A stretch of 5,874 nucleotides of DNA from an uncultured bacterium (lineage in GTDB: Bacteria; Actinomycetota; Coriobacteriia; Coriobacteriales; Coriobacteriaceae), in assembly GCA_905216075.1 (NCBI GenBank), contig CAJMSO010000125.1:1-5874 (forward strand). The letters are read 5' to 3'. Shown piece after piece: positions 1 to 5,208 of the stretch. Position numbers and translations under genes: made by a program. Below the pieces are notes generated by a model. The model was not told the DNA's origin and did no database searches. It was given only the letters and a program-made list of their open reading frames with translations. Position 1 is the first letter of the stretch. Each line of letters begins with the position of its first letter.

Positions 1-530
1 GCAGCCGCCTCGCGCGCCTTCTCGGCAACAAACGCCGCTGCCGAGGTATCGAGCTGCACCGTTGCGTGTGTGCGTGCGGGCGCGGCGACCTCGCCGGCAT
101 GCACCACGATGATGCCGCAGGTGCTCGTCTTAACAAACTCGACCATCTTGGGATCGGTGAAGCCGGTCACGTCGTTGACGATCGAGGCGCCGCAGCGCAC
201 GGCCGCCTTGGCAACCGCCACATGACGCGTGTCGATCGAGACGATGGCGCCCTCCTTGGCCAGCGCGCGCACCACGGGCAGCACGCGGCGAGCCTCCTCG
301 TCGGGGTTGACCGGGGTAAAGCCGGGGCGCGTGGACTCGCCGCCCACGTCGATGATGTCGGCGCCGGCGTCGAGCATCGCCAGGCCGTACTCGATGGCGG
401 CATCCGGATCGAAGTGCTCCCCGCCATCGCTAGACGAATCGGGCGTCACGTTGAGGACGCCCATGATGCGCGGACGGTCAAAGCTGAGCTCGTACTTTCC
501 GCACCGCCATGTCTTGCTGTCGTTCGCCAT
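1..530 (-). CDS. folP: Dihydropteroate synthase, N-terminal part (gene runs off the left edge)
   Basis: The enzyme joins 6-hydroxymethyl-7,8-dihydropterin pyrophosphate and p-aminobenzoate to give dihydropteroate in cytosolic folate synthesis. The 176 visible codons start MANDSKTWRCGKYELSFDRP. The family landmarks are in order: IMGVLNVTPD (residues 22-31, beta-1 and loop 1), a degenerate DSSSDGG (31-37), IIDVGGESTRPG (59-70, loop 2), SIDTRH (98-103, with the pterin-contacting Asp100) and IVNDV (117-121, with Asn119). This is a TIM-barrel DHPS, about 60% complete. ATG at 530 is chosen because AGGAGG (537-542) lies 6 bases upstream. The oddity is Ser33 (codon 432-434) where the family has Phe in DSFSDGG. 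The later HM-x-G motif is also altered to HAGE (144-147). It lies downstream of sir2 on the same strand. A DHPS-like paralogue is the alternative, since the second half and its Lys/Arg motifs are not visible. Confidence 0.93.
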   Translation of the reverse strand, partial: MANDSKTWRCGKYELSFDRPRIMGVLNVTPDSSSDGGEHFDPDAAIEYGLAMLDAGADIIDVGGESTRPGFTPVNPDEEARRVLPVVRALAKEGAIVSIDTRHVAVAKAAVRCGASIVNDVTGFTDPKMVEFVKTSTCGIIVVHAGEVAAPARTHATVQLDTSAAAFVAEKAREAA

Positions 531-552
531 GAACATCCTCCTAAAATGCCCA

Positions 553-580
553 CGCCGCCGAGCTTGGGGAGCTGGCGGCG
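553..580 (-). terminator. GC-rich hairpin between sir2 and folP; weak terminator or 5' UTR structure
   Basis: CGCCGCC (553-559) pairs with GGCGGCG (574-580), and AGCT (561-564) pairs with AGCT (570-573) around a TGGGG loop, with G560 bulged. On the minus strand the stem is followed by TGGGC and then ATTTT (543-547), so the U run is short and set back by five bases. It could be a poor terminator for sir2. It could equally be a structure just ahead of the folP ribosome binding site (537-542), able to affect translation. The sequence does not decide between these. Confidence 0.4.
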
Positions 581-605
581 GGGTCGCTTTGCACTCAGTC
601 TTTCT

Positions 606-636
606 ATTGTATCCGCGCGCGCGGGCTAGAACGCAA
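606..636 (-). promoter_or_regulatory. Possible folP promoter in the sir2 3' end
   Basis: On the minus strand TACAAT (606-611) matches five of six bases of a sigma-70 type -10 box. TTGCGT (631-636) is a weak -35 candidate (three of six) at a long 19-base spacing. Initiation here would give a leader of about 70 bases that contains the 553-580 hairpin. The weak -35 and the adjacent CCGCGCGCGCGG palindrome (613-624) make this a suggestion only; folP could also be read through from sir2. Confidence 0.25.
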
Positions 637-1378
637 ACGCGGCCGCGATGTCGCAAGAAATCAGCAGGTCGGCATTTGCATCCTGATCGGTGGGAGCAAG
701 GTTGCATATGGCCAGCGTATCGCCGGTAAAGTATCGCGTAAGGCCTGCCGCCGGATACACCACGAGCGAGGTCCCGCCCACAATGAGGGCATCGGCGGCG
801 GCGATGGCGGCAACGGCACCGGTCAGCACATGCTCATCGAGCGGCTCCTCGTAGAGCACCACATCGGGCTTGATGCGCCCGCCGCACGCAGGACACACAG
901 GCACGCCCGCGGCGTCCTCGTGCTCGCGCGAGCAAATCCACTCGGCGCTATAGACCGCGCCGCACGACTGGCAAATGTTGCGATGGACCGATCCGTGCAG
1001 CTCGAACACGCGCTGTGAGCCGGCCATCTGATGCAGGCCGTCGATGTTTTGCGTCACCACGGCGTCGAGCTTGCCGGCGCGCTCCAGCTCGGCCAGCTTG
1101 GTGTGGCAGCGGTTGGGCTTAGCGTTAAGCGCGATCATCTTGGTGCGGTAAAAGTCGAAGAACTCGGCCGGATGCGCCTCGTAAAAGCTATGCGACAGCA
1201 TGGTCTCGGGCGGATAGGCAAACTGCTGGTGATACAGGCCGTCCACGCTGCGAAAATCGGGAATGCCGCTTGCCGTGGAAACACCAGCGCCGCCAAAGAA
1301 CACCACGCGCTCGTGGGTATTGAACAGCTCCGCCAGCGCGGCGGAGGCCTGCCTGGGATCTGTTATCGCTTGCGTCAT
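626..1378 (-). CDS. Sir2-family NAD-dependent protein deacylase (sirtuin)
   Basis: This 250-residue enzyme removes acetyl (or other acyl) groups from lysines using NAD+, giving nicotinamide and O-acyl-ADP-ribose. All sirtuin landmarks are present: GGAGVSTASGIPDFRS (29-44, NAD loop), TQNIDGLHQ (109-117), catalytic His128 in ELHGS, four zinc cysteines C136/C139 and C162/C165, GGTSL (201-205) and NLAPT (226-230). The length is typical of single-domain bacterial CobB/SrtN proteins. Where class III desuccinylases have Tyr-x-x-Arg, this protein has Tyr77-x-x-Lys80, so plain deacetylation is the safer guess. The start is ATG 1378, preceded by GGAGGA (1384-1389) 5 bases away. The reading frame stays open upstream to 1666, but that part is antisense to xthA, has no sirtuin similarity and is not translated. 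It is divergent from xthA and lies 95 bases upstream of folP on the same strand. Confidence 0.95.
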   Translation of the reverse strand: MTQAITDPRQASAALAELFNTHERVVFFGGAGVSTASGIPDFRSVDGLYHQQFAYPPETMLSHSFYEAHPAEFFDFYRTKMIALNAKPNRCHTKLAELERAGKLDAVVTQNIDGLHQMAGSQRVFELHGSVHRNICQSCGAVYSAEWICSREHEDAAGVPVCPACGGRIKPDVVLYEEPLDEHVLTGAVAAIAAADALIVGGTSLVVYPAAGLTRYFTGDTLAICNLAPTDQDANADLLISCDIAAAFAF

Positions 1379-1492
1379 GTTTGTCCTCCGTCCATGTTGG
1401 TCGGGGCGGCCGCGATTGCGCCGTCGCCCACGGAGCCCACCCCGCCCCCGTTGCGCTAATCTTAAGCCTGCCAACCCCGTCGAAAGGACACC
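1379..1492. promoter_or_regulatory. Divergent intergenic region between sir2 and xthA
   Basis: These 114 bases must hold the promoters for both divergent genes. The only AT-rich island is TAATCTTAAG (1457-1466). It reads TAAGAT on the minus strand (four of six to a -10 box) and TAATCT on the plus strand (three of six). No convincing -35 box is seen for either direction. The rest is very GC-rich. No clear operator palindrome was found. Confidence 0.35.
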
Positions 1493-2311
1493 ATGCCTCA
1501 GACTTACACTTTCGCCTCGTGGAACGTCAACGGCCTGCGCGCCGTGCTCAAAAAGGACCCGAGCTTTATCCAGATCGCGCAAGAACTCGACGTCGATATC
1601 CTGGCGCTGCAAGAGACCAAGCTGCAAGAAGGCCAGGTCGATATTGACCTGCCCGGCTATCACCAAACCTGGAGCTACGCCGAGCGTAAAGGCTATTCGG
1701 GCACCGCGGTCTTTAGCCGCCAGGAACCGCTACGCGTGCTGCACGCCGCTGCGCTGCTGTCCTACGCCGGCGAAGGCGAGGCTGCCGAGCTCGTTGCCCA
1801 AGCCGCGACCGAGGGCCGCGTCTGCGCGCTCGAGTTCGACAAGTTTTGGTTTGTTGACGTCTATACGCCCAACGCGCAAAACGAACTCGCGCGCATCGAT
1901 GTGCGCATGGCCTGGGACGATGCCTATCGCGGCTTTTTGAGCGCGCTTGAGCGCGAGAGCGGCAAGCCCGTCGTAACTTGCGGCGACTTTAACGTGGCGC
2001 ACGAGGAGATCGACCTTAAGAACCCCAAGTCCAACCGCGGCAACGCGGGCTTTTCGGACGAAGAACGCGGCAAGTTTACCGAGCTGCTCAACGCCGGCTT
2101 CACCGATACCTGGCGCGCGGCAAACCCCGACGTCGAGGGCGTCTACAGCTGGTGGAGCTACCGCTTTAATGCTCGCAAGAACAACGCCGGCTGGCGCATC
2201 GATTATTTCCTGGTGAGCGACGCAATCGCCGACAACGTACGCGACACCGGCATCCGCGGCGACATCTTTGGCAGCGACCACTGCCCCGTCACCCTCACGC
2301 TAGAACTCTAG
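1493..2311 (+). CDS. xthA: Exodeoxyribonuclease III / AP endonuclease (ExoIII-ExoA family)
   Basis: A 272-residue base-excision repair enzyme that cuts DNA 5' to abasic sites and trims 3' blocking groups, Mg-dependent and cytosolic. The whole EEP-fold motif set is present: WNVNGLRA (10-17), LQETK (39-43, metal-binding Glu41), VYTPNA (123-128, Tyr124), GDFNVAH (164-170, catalytic Asp165 and Asn167), YSWWSYR (218-224), WRIDYFL (234-240) and GSDHCPV (260-266, Asp262-His263 pair). It is like the Gram-positive ExoA branch but slightly long. About a dozen extra residues, rich in Ala/Glu, sit near residues 84-110 between the strand ending FSR and the VCALEF strand. The start ATG 1493 has AAAGGA (1483-1488) 4 bases upstream. 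It is transcribed alone, divergent from sir2 and convergent with the ECF operon, with a strong terminator at 2452-2481. Confidence 0.96.
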   Translation: MPQTYTFASWNVNGLRAVLKKDPSFIQIAQELDVDILALQETKLQEGQVDIDLPGYHQTWSYAERKGYSGTAVFSRQEPLRVLHAAALLSYAGEGEAAELVAQAATEGRVCALEFDKFWFVDVYTPNAQNELARIDVRMAWDDAYRGFLSALERESGKPVVTCGDFNVAHEEIDLKNPKSNRGNAGFSDEERGKFTELLNAGFTDTWRAANPDVEGVYSWWSYRFNARKNNAGWRIDYFLVSDAIADNVRDTGIRGDIFGSDHCPVTLTLEL

Positions 2312-2313
2312 CC

Positions 2314-2348
2314 CCAATTGATCCCCTGGGGACGGAGGAAAAGGGATC
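2314..2348 (+). repeat. Direct repeat copy 1 (GGGGACGGAGGAAAA family)
   Basis: This 35-base unit begins 3 bases after the xthA stop and recurs at 2553-2597. Its last 23 bases (2326-2348) match 2575-2597 with one mismatch (G2343 versus C2592). It contains CCCCTGGGG (2323-2331), and GATCCC (2320-2325) is inverted as GGGATC (2343-2348), so it can form a hairpin. Weak similarity may continue to about 2370. It is probably one copy of a dispersed intergenic repeat; no transposase is nearby. Confidence 0.75.
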
Positions 2349-2385
2349 ATTTTCACCTCGCGAGGGAACCCACGCGGCCCTCCCG

Positions 2386-2543
2386 CCACGGAACTGACCC
2401 ATCTACTACGTTTAAGCCACTACCCTCAACCACAGCGAACAACGCAAAAAGAAAACCGCAGGTAGAAAGCCTGCGGTTTTTCATAAAACGCGGTCATGGT
2501 CGGGGGTATCAAGCTAAACGTAGTAGATGGGCCAGTTTCGTGG
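2386..2543. repeat. 158-bp imperfect palindrome with a terminator at its centre
   Basis: The 29-base arms 2386-2414 and 2515-2543 are inverted copies with 27 of 29 positions matching; the core is CCCATCTACTACGTTTA. Weaker pairing continues inward (AGCC-ACTACCCTC against GGGGGTATC-AAGCT). The geometric centre (2464.5) falls in the loop of the 2452-2481 hairpin, so the whole unit can fold as one long stem with the terminator as its tip. It is flanked on both sides by direct repeat copies (2314-2348 and 2553-2597). It contains no credible reading frame. Confidence 0.85.
2452..2481. terminator. Bidirectional intrinsic terminator between xthA and the ECF operon
   Basis: AAAACCGCAGG (2452-2462) pairs perfectly with CCTGCGGTTTT (2470-2480) around the loop TAGAAAG: an 11-bp stem with a GC-rich core. 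On the plus strand it ends in TTTTT (2477-2481), stopping xthA transcripts. On the minus strand the stem runs into TTTTCTTTTTG, so it can also stop transcripts from the ECF operon. It is the only strong terminator in the gap. Confidence 0.88.
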
Positions 2544-2552
2544 CAAGCGCCG

Positions 2553-2597
2553 CCAACTGATTCCCCGGGGACGTCTGGGGACGGAGGAAAACGGATC
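2553..2597 (+). repeat. Direct repeat copy 2 with a 10-base internal duplication
   Basis: Second copy of the 2314-2348 unit in the same orientation. After CCAACTGATTCCCCGGGGACG (2553-2573) there is an extra TCTGGGGACG (2574-2583) before GAGGAAAACGGATC (2584-2597). The extra piece looks like a tandem duplication of the GGGGACG block. It begins 9 bases right of the 158-bp palindrome. The extra block removes the simple GATCCC/GGGATC pairing seen in copy 1. Confidence 0.72.
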
Positions 2598-2640
2598 GAT
2601 TTGGCTCTCTGAGGGCCACGATGCCCGTCATATCAGCCGG

Positions 2641-2806
2641 CCATTCCAAAACTATGCCGGTTTACGGGGCTGAATCGCGAACCCCCAACCATACGCAATT
2701 CCGAAATAATAAAACCTCAGGTAAACGGCTTGCTCTATTTTGAAAAAAGCCGGTATGGTCGGCCTACGCTAATCTAGCCCCGTAAACCGGCATAGTTTTG
2801 AAATGG
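2641..2806. repeat. 166-bp palindromic, MITE-like element with 31-bp inverted ends
   Basis: The ends 2641-2671 and 2776-2806 are inverted copies matching at 30 of 31 positions; the core is AAAACTATGCCGGTTTACGG. An inner pair ACCATAC (2688-2694) and GTATGGT (2753-2759) is exactly in register with the same centre (2723.5), so the symmetry extends inward imperfectly. CGGCTT (2726-2731) and AAGCCG (2747-2752) form a separate smaller stem. The inside is clearly more AT-rich than the genes. I see no clear target-site duplication and no coding capacity. A non-autonomous mobile element or a large REP-type unit both fit. It ends 40 bases past the stop of the S-component gene. Confidence 0.82.
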
Positions 2807-2846
2807 TACTTCGGAAGTATTGATTCACGCCCCGGCGCAACCAGCC

Positions 2847-3560
2847 CTACAGCCCGTATTTCACGACAACGCGGTTGATCCGTCGACACCAAGGCTTGTA
2901 GAGGGCGGCCAAGAACACGCAGGTCGCGAGGCCGTGTGTGATATCGAACGGCACTGCCGTGGCAAGACGCGCCACGACGCCCGCCCACGTGAGCGGTTGT
3001 ACAAAACCGATAATGTCGTACGCGTTGATCACCACGCCGTACAGCAGACCCGAAGCAAAGCCGTACGCCATCAGCGCCGGCATGCGCACGGTTCCATCCG
3101 CACGGTCGAACGCACCGGCATGCGCCAGCGCACCGCCAACATAGCCAACCAGGCCCCAGGCATACATCTGCCATGGCGTCCACATGCCCTGCCCAAAAAA
3201 GAAATTGCTGGTCAGCGCCGCCAGCGCGCCAACCATAAAACCATTGCGGCGACCAAGCGTCGCCCCCGCGATAATGGCGATGGCGCTCACCGGTTTAAAG
3301 TCGGGAATGGGCCCAAACAGGATGCGCCCCGCCGCCGCCAGCGCCGCCAGCACCAGCGTGGGCATAATCTGGCGCAAACCCGGACGAGATGCCTCGTAAC
3401 CCGCAAAGAACAGTGCAAGCACCAGCGCCACCACGACAAGCATGGCGAGCGCCGCCTGCTCAACGCCCGCCAGCAACGCCGTTGCCATCACCGCCGGCAC
3501 CGCCAACAACAGCGGAATCTCCAGTTTTGTGAGTAAACGCGAGAAACGACAGTCCGTCAT
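2847..3560 (-). CDS. ECF transporter S component (substrate-binding membrane subunit)
   Basis: A 237-residue, strongly hydrophobic protein expected to capture a vitamin or cofactor at the membrane and hand it to the ECF energizing module. Hydrophobic stretches lie near residues 15-31, 36-54, 64-78, 91-103, 107-122, 130-148, 160-178 and 195-220, so about 6-8 membrane segments. Features recalled from S components are GRILFGPIPDFKPVSAI (78-94) and the aromatic loop GQGMWTPWQMYAWG (123-136). The C-terminus is basic (KPWCRRINRVVVK). The start ATG 3560 is 4 bases after the ATPase stop (TGA 3565-3567), with AGGG 9 bases upstream. The open frame up to 3635 lies inside the ATPase gene and is not used. 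The adjacent T and A subunits support the call. The substrate is unknown; similarity to Cbr-type (cobalamin) systems is a weak guess from memory. Confidence 0.85.
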   Translation of the reverse strand: MTDCRFSRLLTKLEIPLLLAVPAVMATALLAGVEQAALAMLVVVALVLALFFAGYEASRPGLRQIMPTLVLAALAAAGRILFGPIPDFKPVSAIAIIAGATLGRRNGFMVGALAALTSNFFFGQGMWTPWQMYAWGLVGYVGGALAHAGAFDRADGTVRMPALMAYGFASGLLYGVVINAYDIIGFVQPLTWAGVVARLATAVPFDITHGLATCVFLAALYKPWCRRINRVVVKYGL

Positions 3561-3564
3561 CCCA

Positions 3565-5208
3565 TCACGCCCTATAGAACACGTTGTCGGCAAAGAAGTC
3601 GGCCGGGGGCTCCACGCAGGCAATCTCGCCGTCAAACATCATGGCGACGTCGTCGGCTACCTGCTCGGCAAAGTCCAAATCGTGCGTAGCCATGATGACG
3701 GTGCCGCCAGCCTTCGCATGGTCACGCAGGGCACGGGCGATGATGCGGCGGCTGGCCAGGTCCAAACCCTTGGTGGGCTCATCGAGCAATAGCAGCTCGG
3801 GGCCAATCAACAGCAGCTTTGCCAACGCAAGCAGCTGGCACTGACCGCCCGAAAGATCGTACGGGTGACGCGCCTCCAAGCCCGCCAGACCCAGGCGCGC
3901 TGTCTGCTCCCGTGCTGCGGCCTCGTCGTATCCGCAGGTCGAGGCCCATTCCATCAGCTCATCGCGAACCGTCTCGGCAACCAGCAATGCCTTGGGATTC
4001 TGTGGCAGCAGCGCCGCCGAGGCCGCTTCGCGCACCATGCGGCCGCGCTGCAGCTTGGCGGTCTTCGCCAGCACCGAGAGCATCGTCGACTTACCGCATC
4101 CGTTGCCGCCCACGATTGCATGCACCGCGCCAGCCGAAAACGAAGCATCGAGCCCGCGCAGCACCCAGCCGGACGCTCGATCGTAGCGAAACCAGCCTTC
4201 CGACAGGGTGGTAGCCGACCCGCCGTGCATTTTTTGGAGTATTCTGCTTCCATCCGTGCGCGAGAAGGCTTCCGAGCCGTTCTCGAGCGACGTTTGCGCC
4301 ACAAATTCGGACGATTTGTCCAATTCCGAACTTTTTTTCGCGCTCGATACGTCCCCGGGCGGCTCCAGAGAGCCCAAATTGTCCTCACGCCTGCTGAATA
4401 CTCCTTTATTTGCACATCGGATGGCACCCCACCCCAACATGTCATCGGAAAACAGCGATTCTCGGCGTCCCAAAGAAGCCATATCCGCCACCTCGCGCAC
4501 GCGACCGCCCTCAATCCGGTACGCACGCGTCGCATACTCGAGCATCGGCCGCGGTTGATGCGTCGCCACAACAACCGTGCAGCCCAGCTCGCGATTCACA
4601 CGAAACAGCGCGTGCAGGAAATTCTTCTCCGCAACCGGATCAAGCTGAGACGTGGGCTCGTCGAGCAGCAGCACGCGCGGGCGCAGCGTCAGAACGGCCA
4701 CCAACGACAGCAACTGTTTGCGACCGCCCGAAAGCGTGTCAGTATCGCGGTGAAGCCAATCTTCCAGCCCAAAGAAATAGCTGGTCTCAGCTACGCGACG
4801 GCGCATCTCATCACGCGCTAGCCCCAAGTTTTCCAGGCCAAACGCCATCTCGTGCCACACGGTTTCGCACACGATCTGGTTCTCGGGATCCTGGAACACA
4901 TAGCCCACGCGCTCCGCCGATGCCCGCACGTCCATGTCGGCAACGTTCTCGCCCAGCACGCTCAGTTCGCCAGTGCGCTCGCCCGCCGGAGCGATCTCGG
5001 GCTTGAGTAGCGACAGCAACGTCGACTTACCCGATCCGGTACCGCCGACAAGCAGCGCAAATGCACCTTGGGGAACAGACCAGTCGAGTCCCTCGAGCAC
5101 CGCAGCATCCGCATCGGGGTAGGCAAAGCTCAGGCTCCGCACCTCAATCGCCGGCATATCCGGGCCGTATGCCGCGCCCGACACCGGTCCCCTATCCAAC
5201 CGAGCCAT
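3565..5208 (-). CDS. Fused double ATPase of an ECF transporter (EcfA-EcfA' in one chain)
   Basis: This 547-residue cytoplasmic protein powers the ECF transporter by ATP hydrolysis and carries two complete ABC domains. Domain 1: Walker A GGTGSGKST (55-63), Q-loop VFQDPENQ (104-111), signature LSGGRKQ (159-165), Walker B LLLDEPTSQLDP (180-191), switch His217. Domain 2: Walker A GGNGCGKST (367-375), Q403 in LLPQNP, signature LSGGQ (452-456), Walker B LLLLDEPTKGLD (472-483), His509. EPTSQLDP and FQDPENQ are typical of ECF ATPases. Signature 1 has Arg163 where Gln is usual. The linker (about 250-338) contains a translated palindromic insert (residues 265-328); without it the protein would be about 483 residues. 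ATG 5208 overlaps the EcfT stop by one base (TGATG) and has AGAGG 8 bases upstream. Met18 is a possible but poorly supported start. Confidence 0.94.
   Translation of the reverse strand: MARLDRGPVSGAAYGPDMPAIEVRSLSFAYPDADAAVLEGLDWSVPQGAFALLVGGTGSGKSTLLSLLKPEIAPAGERTGELSVLGENVADMDVRASAERVGYVFQDPENQIVCETVWHEMAFGLENLGLARDEMRRRVAETSYFFGLEDWLHRDTDTLSGGRKQLLSLVAVLTLRPRVLLLDEPTSQLDPVAEKNFLHALFRVNRELGCTVVVATHQPRPMLEYATRAYRIEGGRVREVADMASLGRRESLFSDDMLGWGAIRCANKGVFSRREDNLGSLEPPGDVSSAKKSSELDKSSEFVAQTSLENGSEAFSRTDGSRILQKMHGGSATTLSEGWFRYDRASGWVLRGLDASFSAGAVHAIVGGNGCGKSTMLSVLAKTAKLQRGRMVREAASAALLPQNPKALLVAETVRDELMEWASTCGYDEAAAREQTARLGLAGLEARHPYDLSGGQCQLLALAKLLLIGPELLLLDEPTKGLDLASRRIIARALRDHAKAGGTVIMATHDLDFAEQVADDVAMMFDGEIACVEPPADFFADNVFYRA
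4225..4415 (-). repeat. Palindromic element inserted in frame in the ATPase linker
   Basis: The ends 4225-4247 and 4393-4415 are inverted copies (17 of 23 matching): GTGCA, a 6-7 base A/T run, GGAGTATTC, one variable base, GC. Symmetric pairs around the same centre (about 4320) continue inside: GAGCC 4274-4278 with GGCTC 4361-4365, GACGT 4289-4293 with ACGTC 4349-4353, TTCGGA 4306-4311 with TCCGAA 4325-4330. Each half also holds its own hairpin: CGAGAA-GGCT/AGCC-TTCTCG (4261-4285, TCCG loop, G4279 bulged) and GGCTC/GAGCC (4361-4374, CAGA loop). It is translated as residues about 265-328 of the ATPase, a polar Ser/Glu/Lys-rich stretch without ABC motifs. That it arrived as a mobile element is inference; no target-site duplication is clear. 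Confidence 0.68.

Noticed and set aside
613..624. CCGCGCGCGCGG perfect palindrome as an operator
   Set aside because: Alternating CG runs are expected by chance in such GC-rich DNA; there is no second copy or other support.
66..729. Overlapping plus-strand open frames opposite folP and the sir2 end
   Set aside because: They are antisense to clear DHPS and sirtuin reading frames, lack ribosome binding sites and are of low-complexity composition.
1379..1666. N-terminal extension of the sirtuin by 96 residues
   Set aside because: The extension is antisense to xthA and unlike sirtuins; ATG 1378 has a good GGAGGA site 5 bases upstream.
2318..2560. 80-codon plus-strand open frame in the gap
   Set aside because: It runs through the repeat and the terminator palindrome, has no ribosome binding site and has Arg-rich, non-protein-like composition.
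2314..2597. CRISPR-like array in the gap
   Set aside because: Only two direct copies, far apart, with a palindrome and terminator between them; no regular spacers and no cas genes.
2807..2819. Small hairpin TACTT-CGG-AAGTA after the S-component gene
   Set aside because: A 5-bp AT-rich stem without a U run is too weak to be called a terminator.
3561..3635. Upstream start for the S component
   Set aside because: It would lie inside the last codons of the ATPase gene in another frame; ATG 3560 fits the coupled operon layout.
3865..4821. Long plus-strand open frame of 318 codons opposite the ECF ATPase
   Set aside because: It is antisense to a gene with complete ABC motifs, has an Arg/His-rich composition typical of shadow frames in GC-rich DNA, and shows no recognisable domain.
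5158..5208. Start of the ATPase at Met18 instead of Met1
   Set aside because: No ribosome binding site precedes Met18, whereas Met1 has AGAGG at 8 bases and overlaps the EcfT stop.
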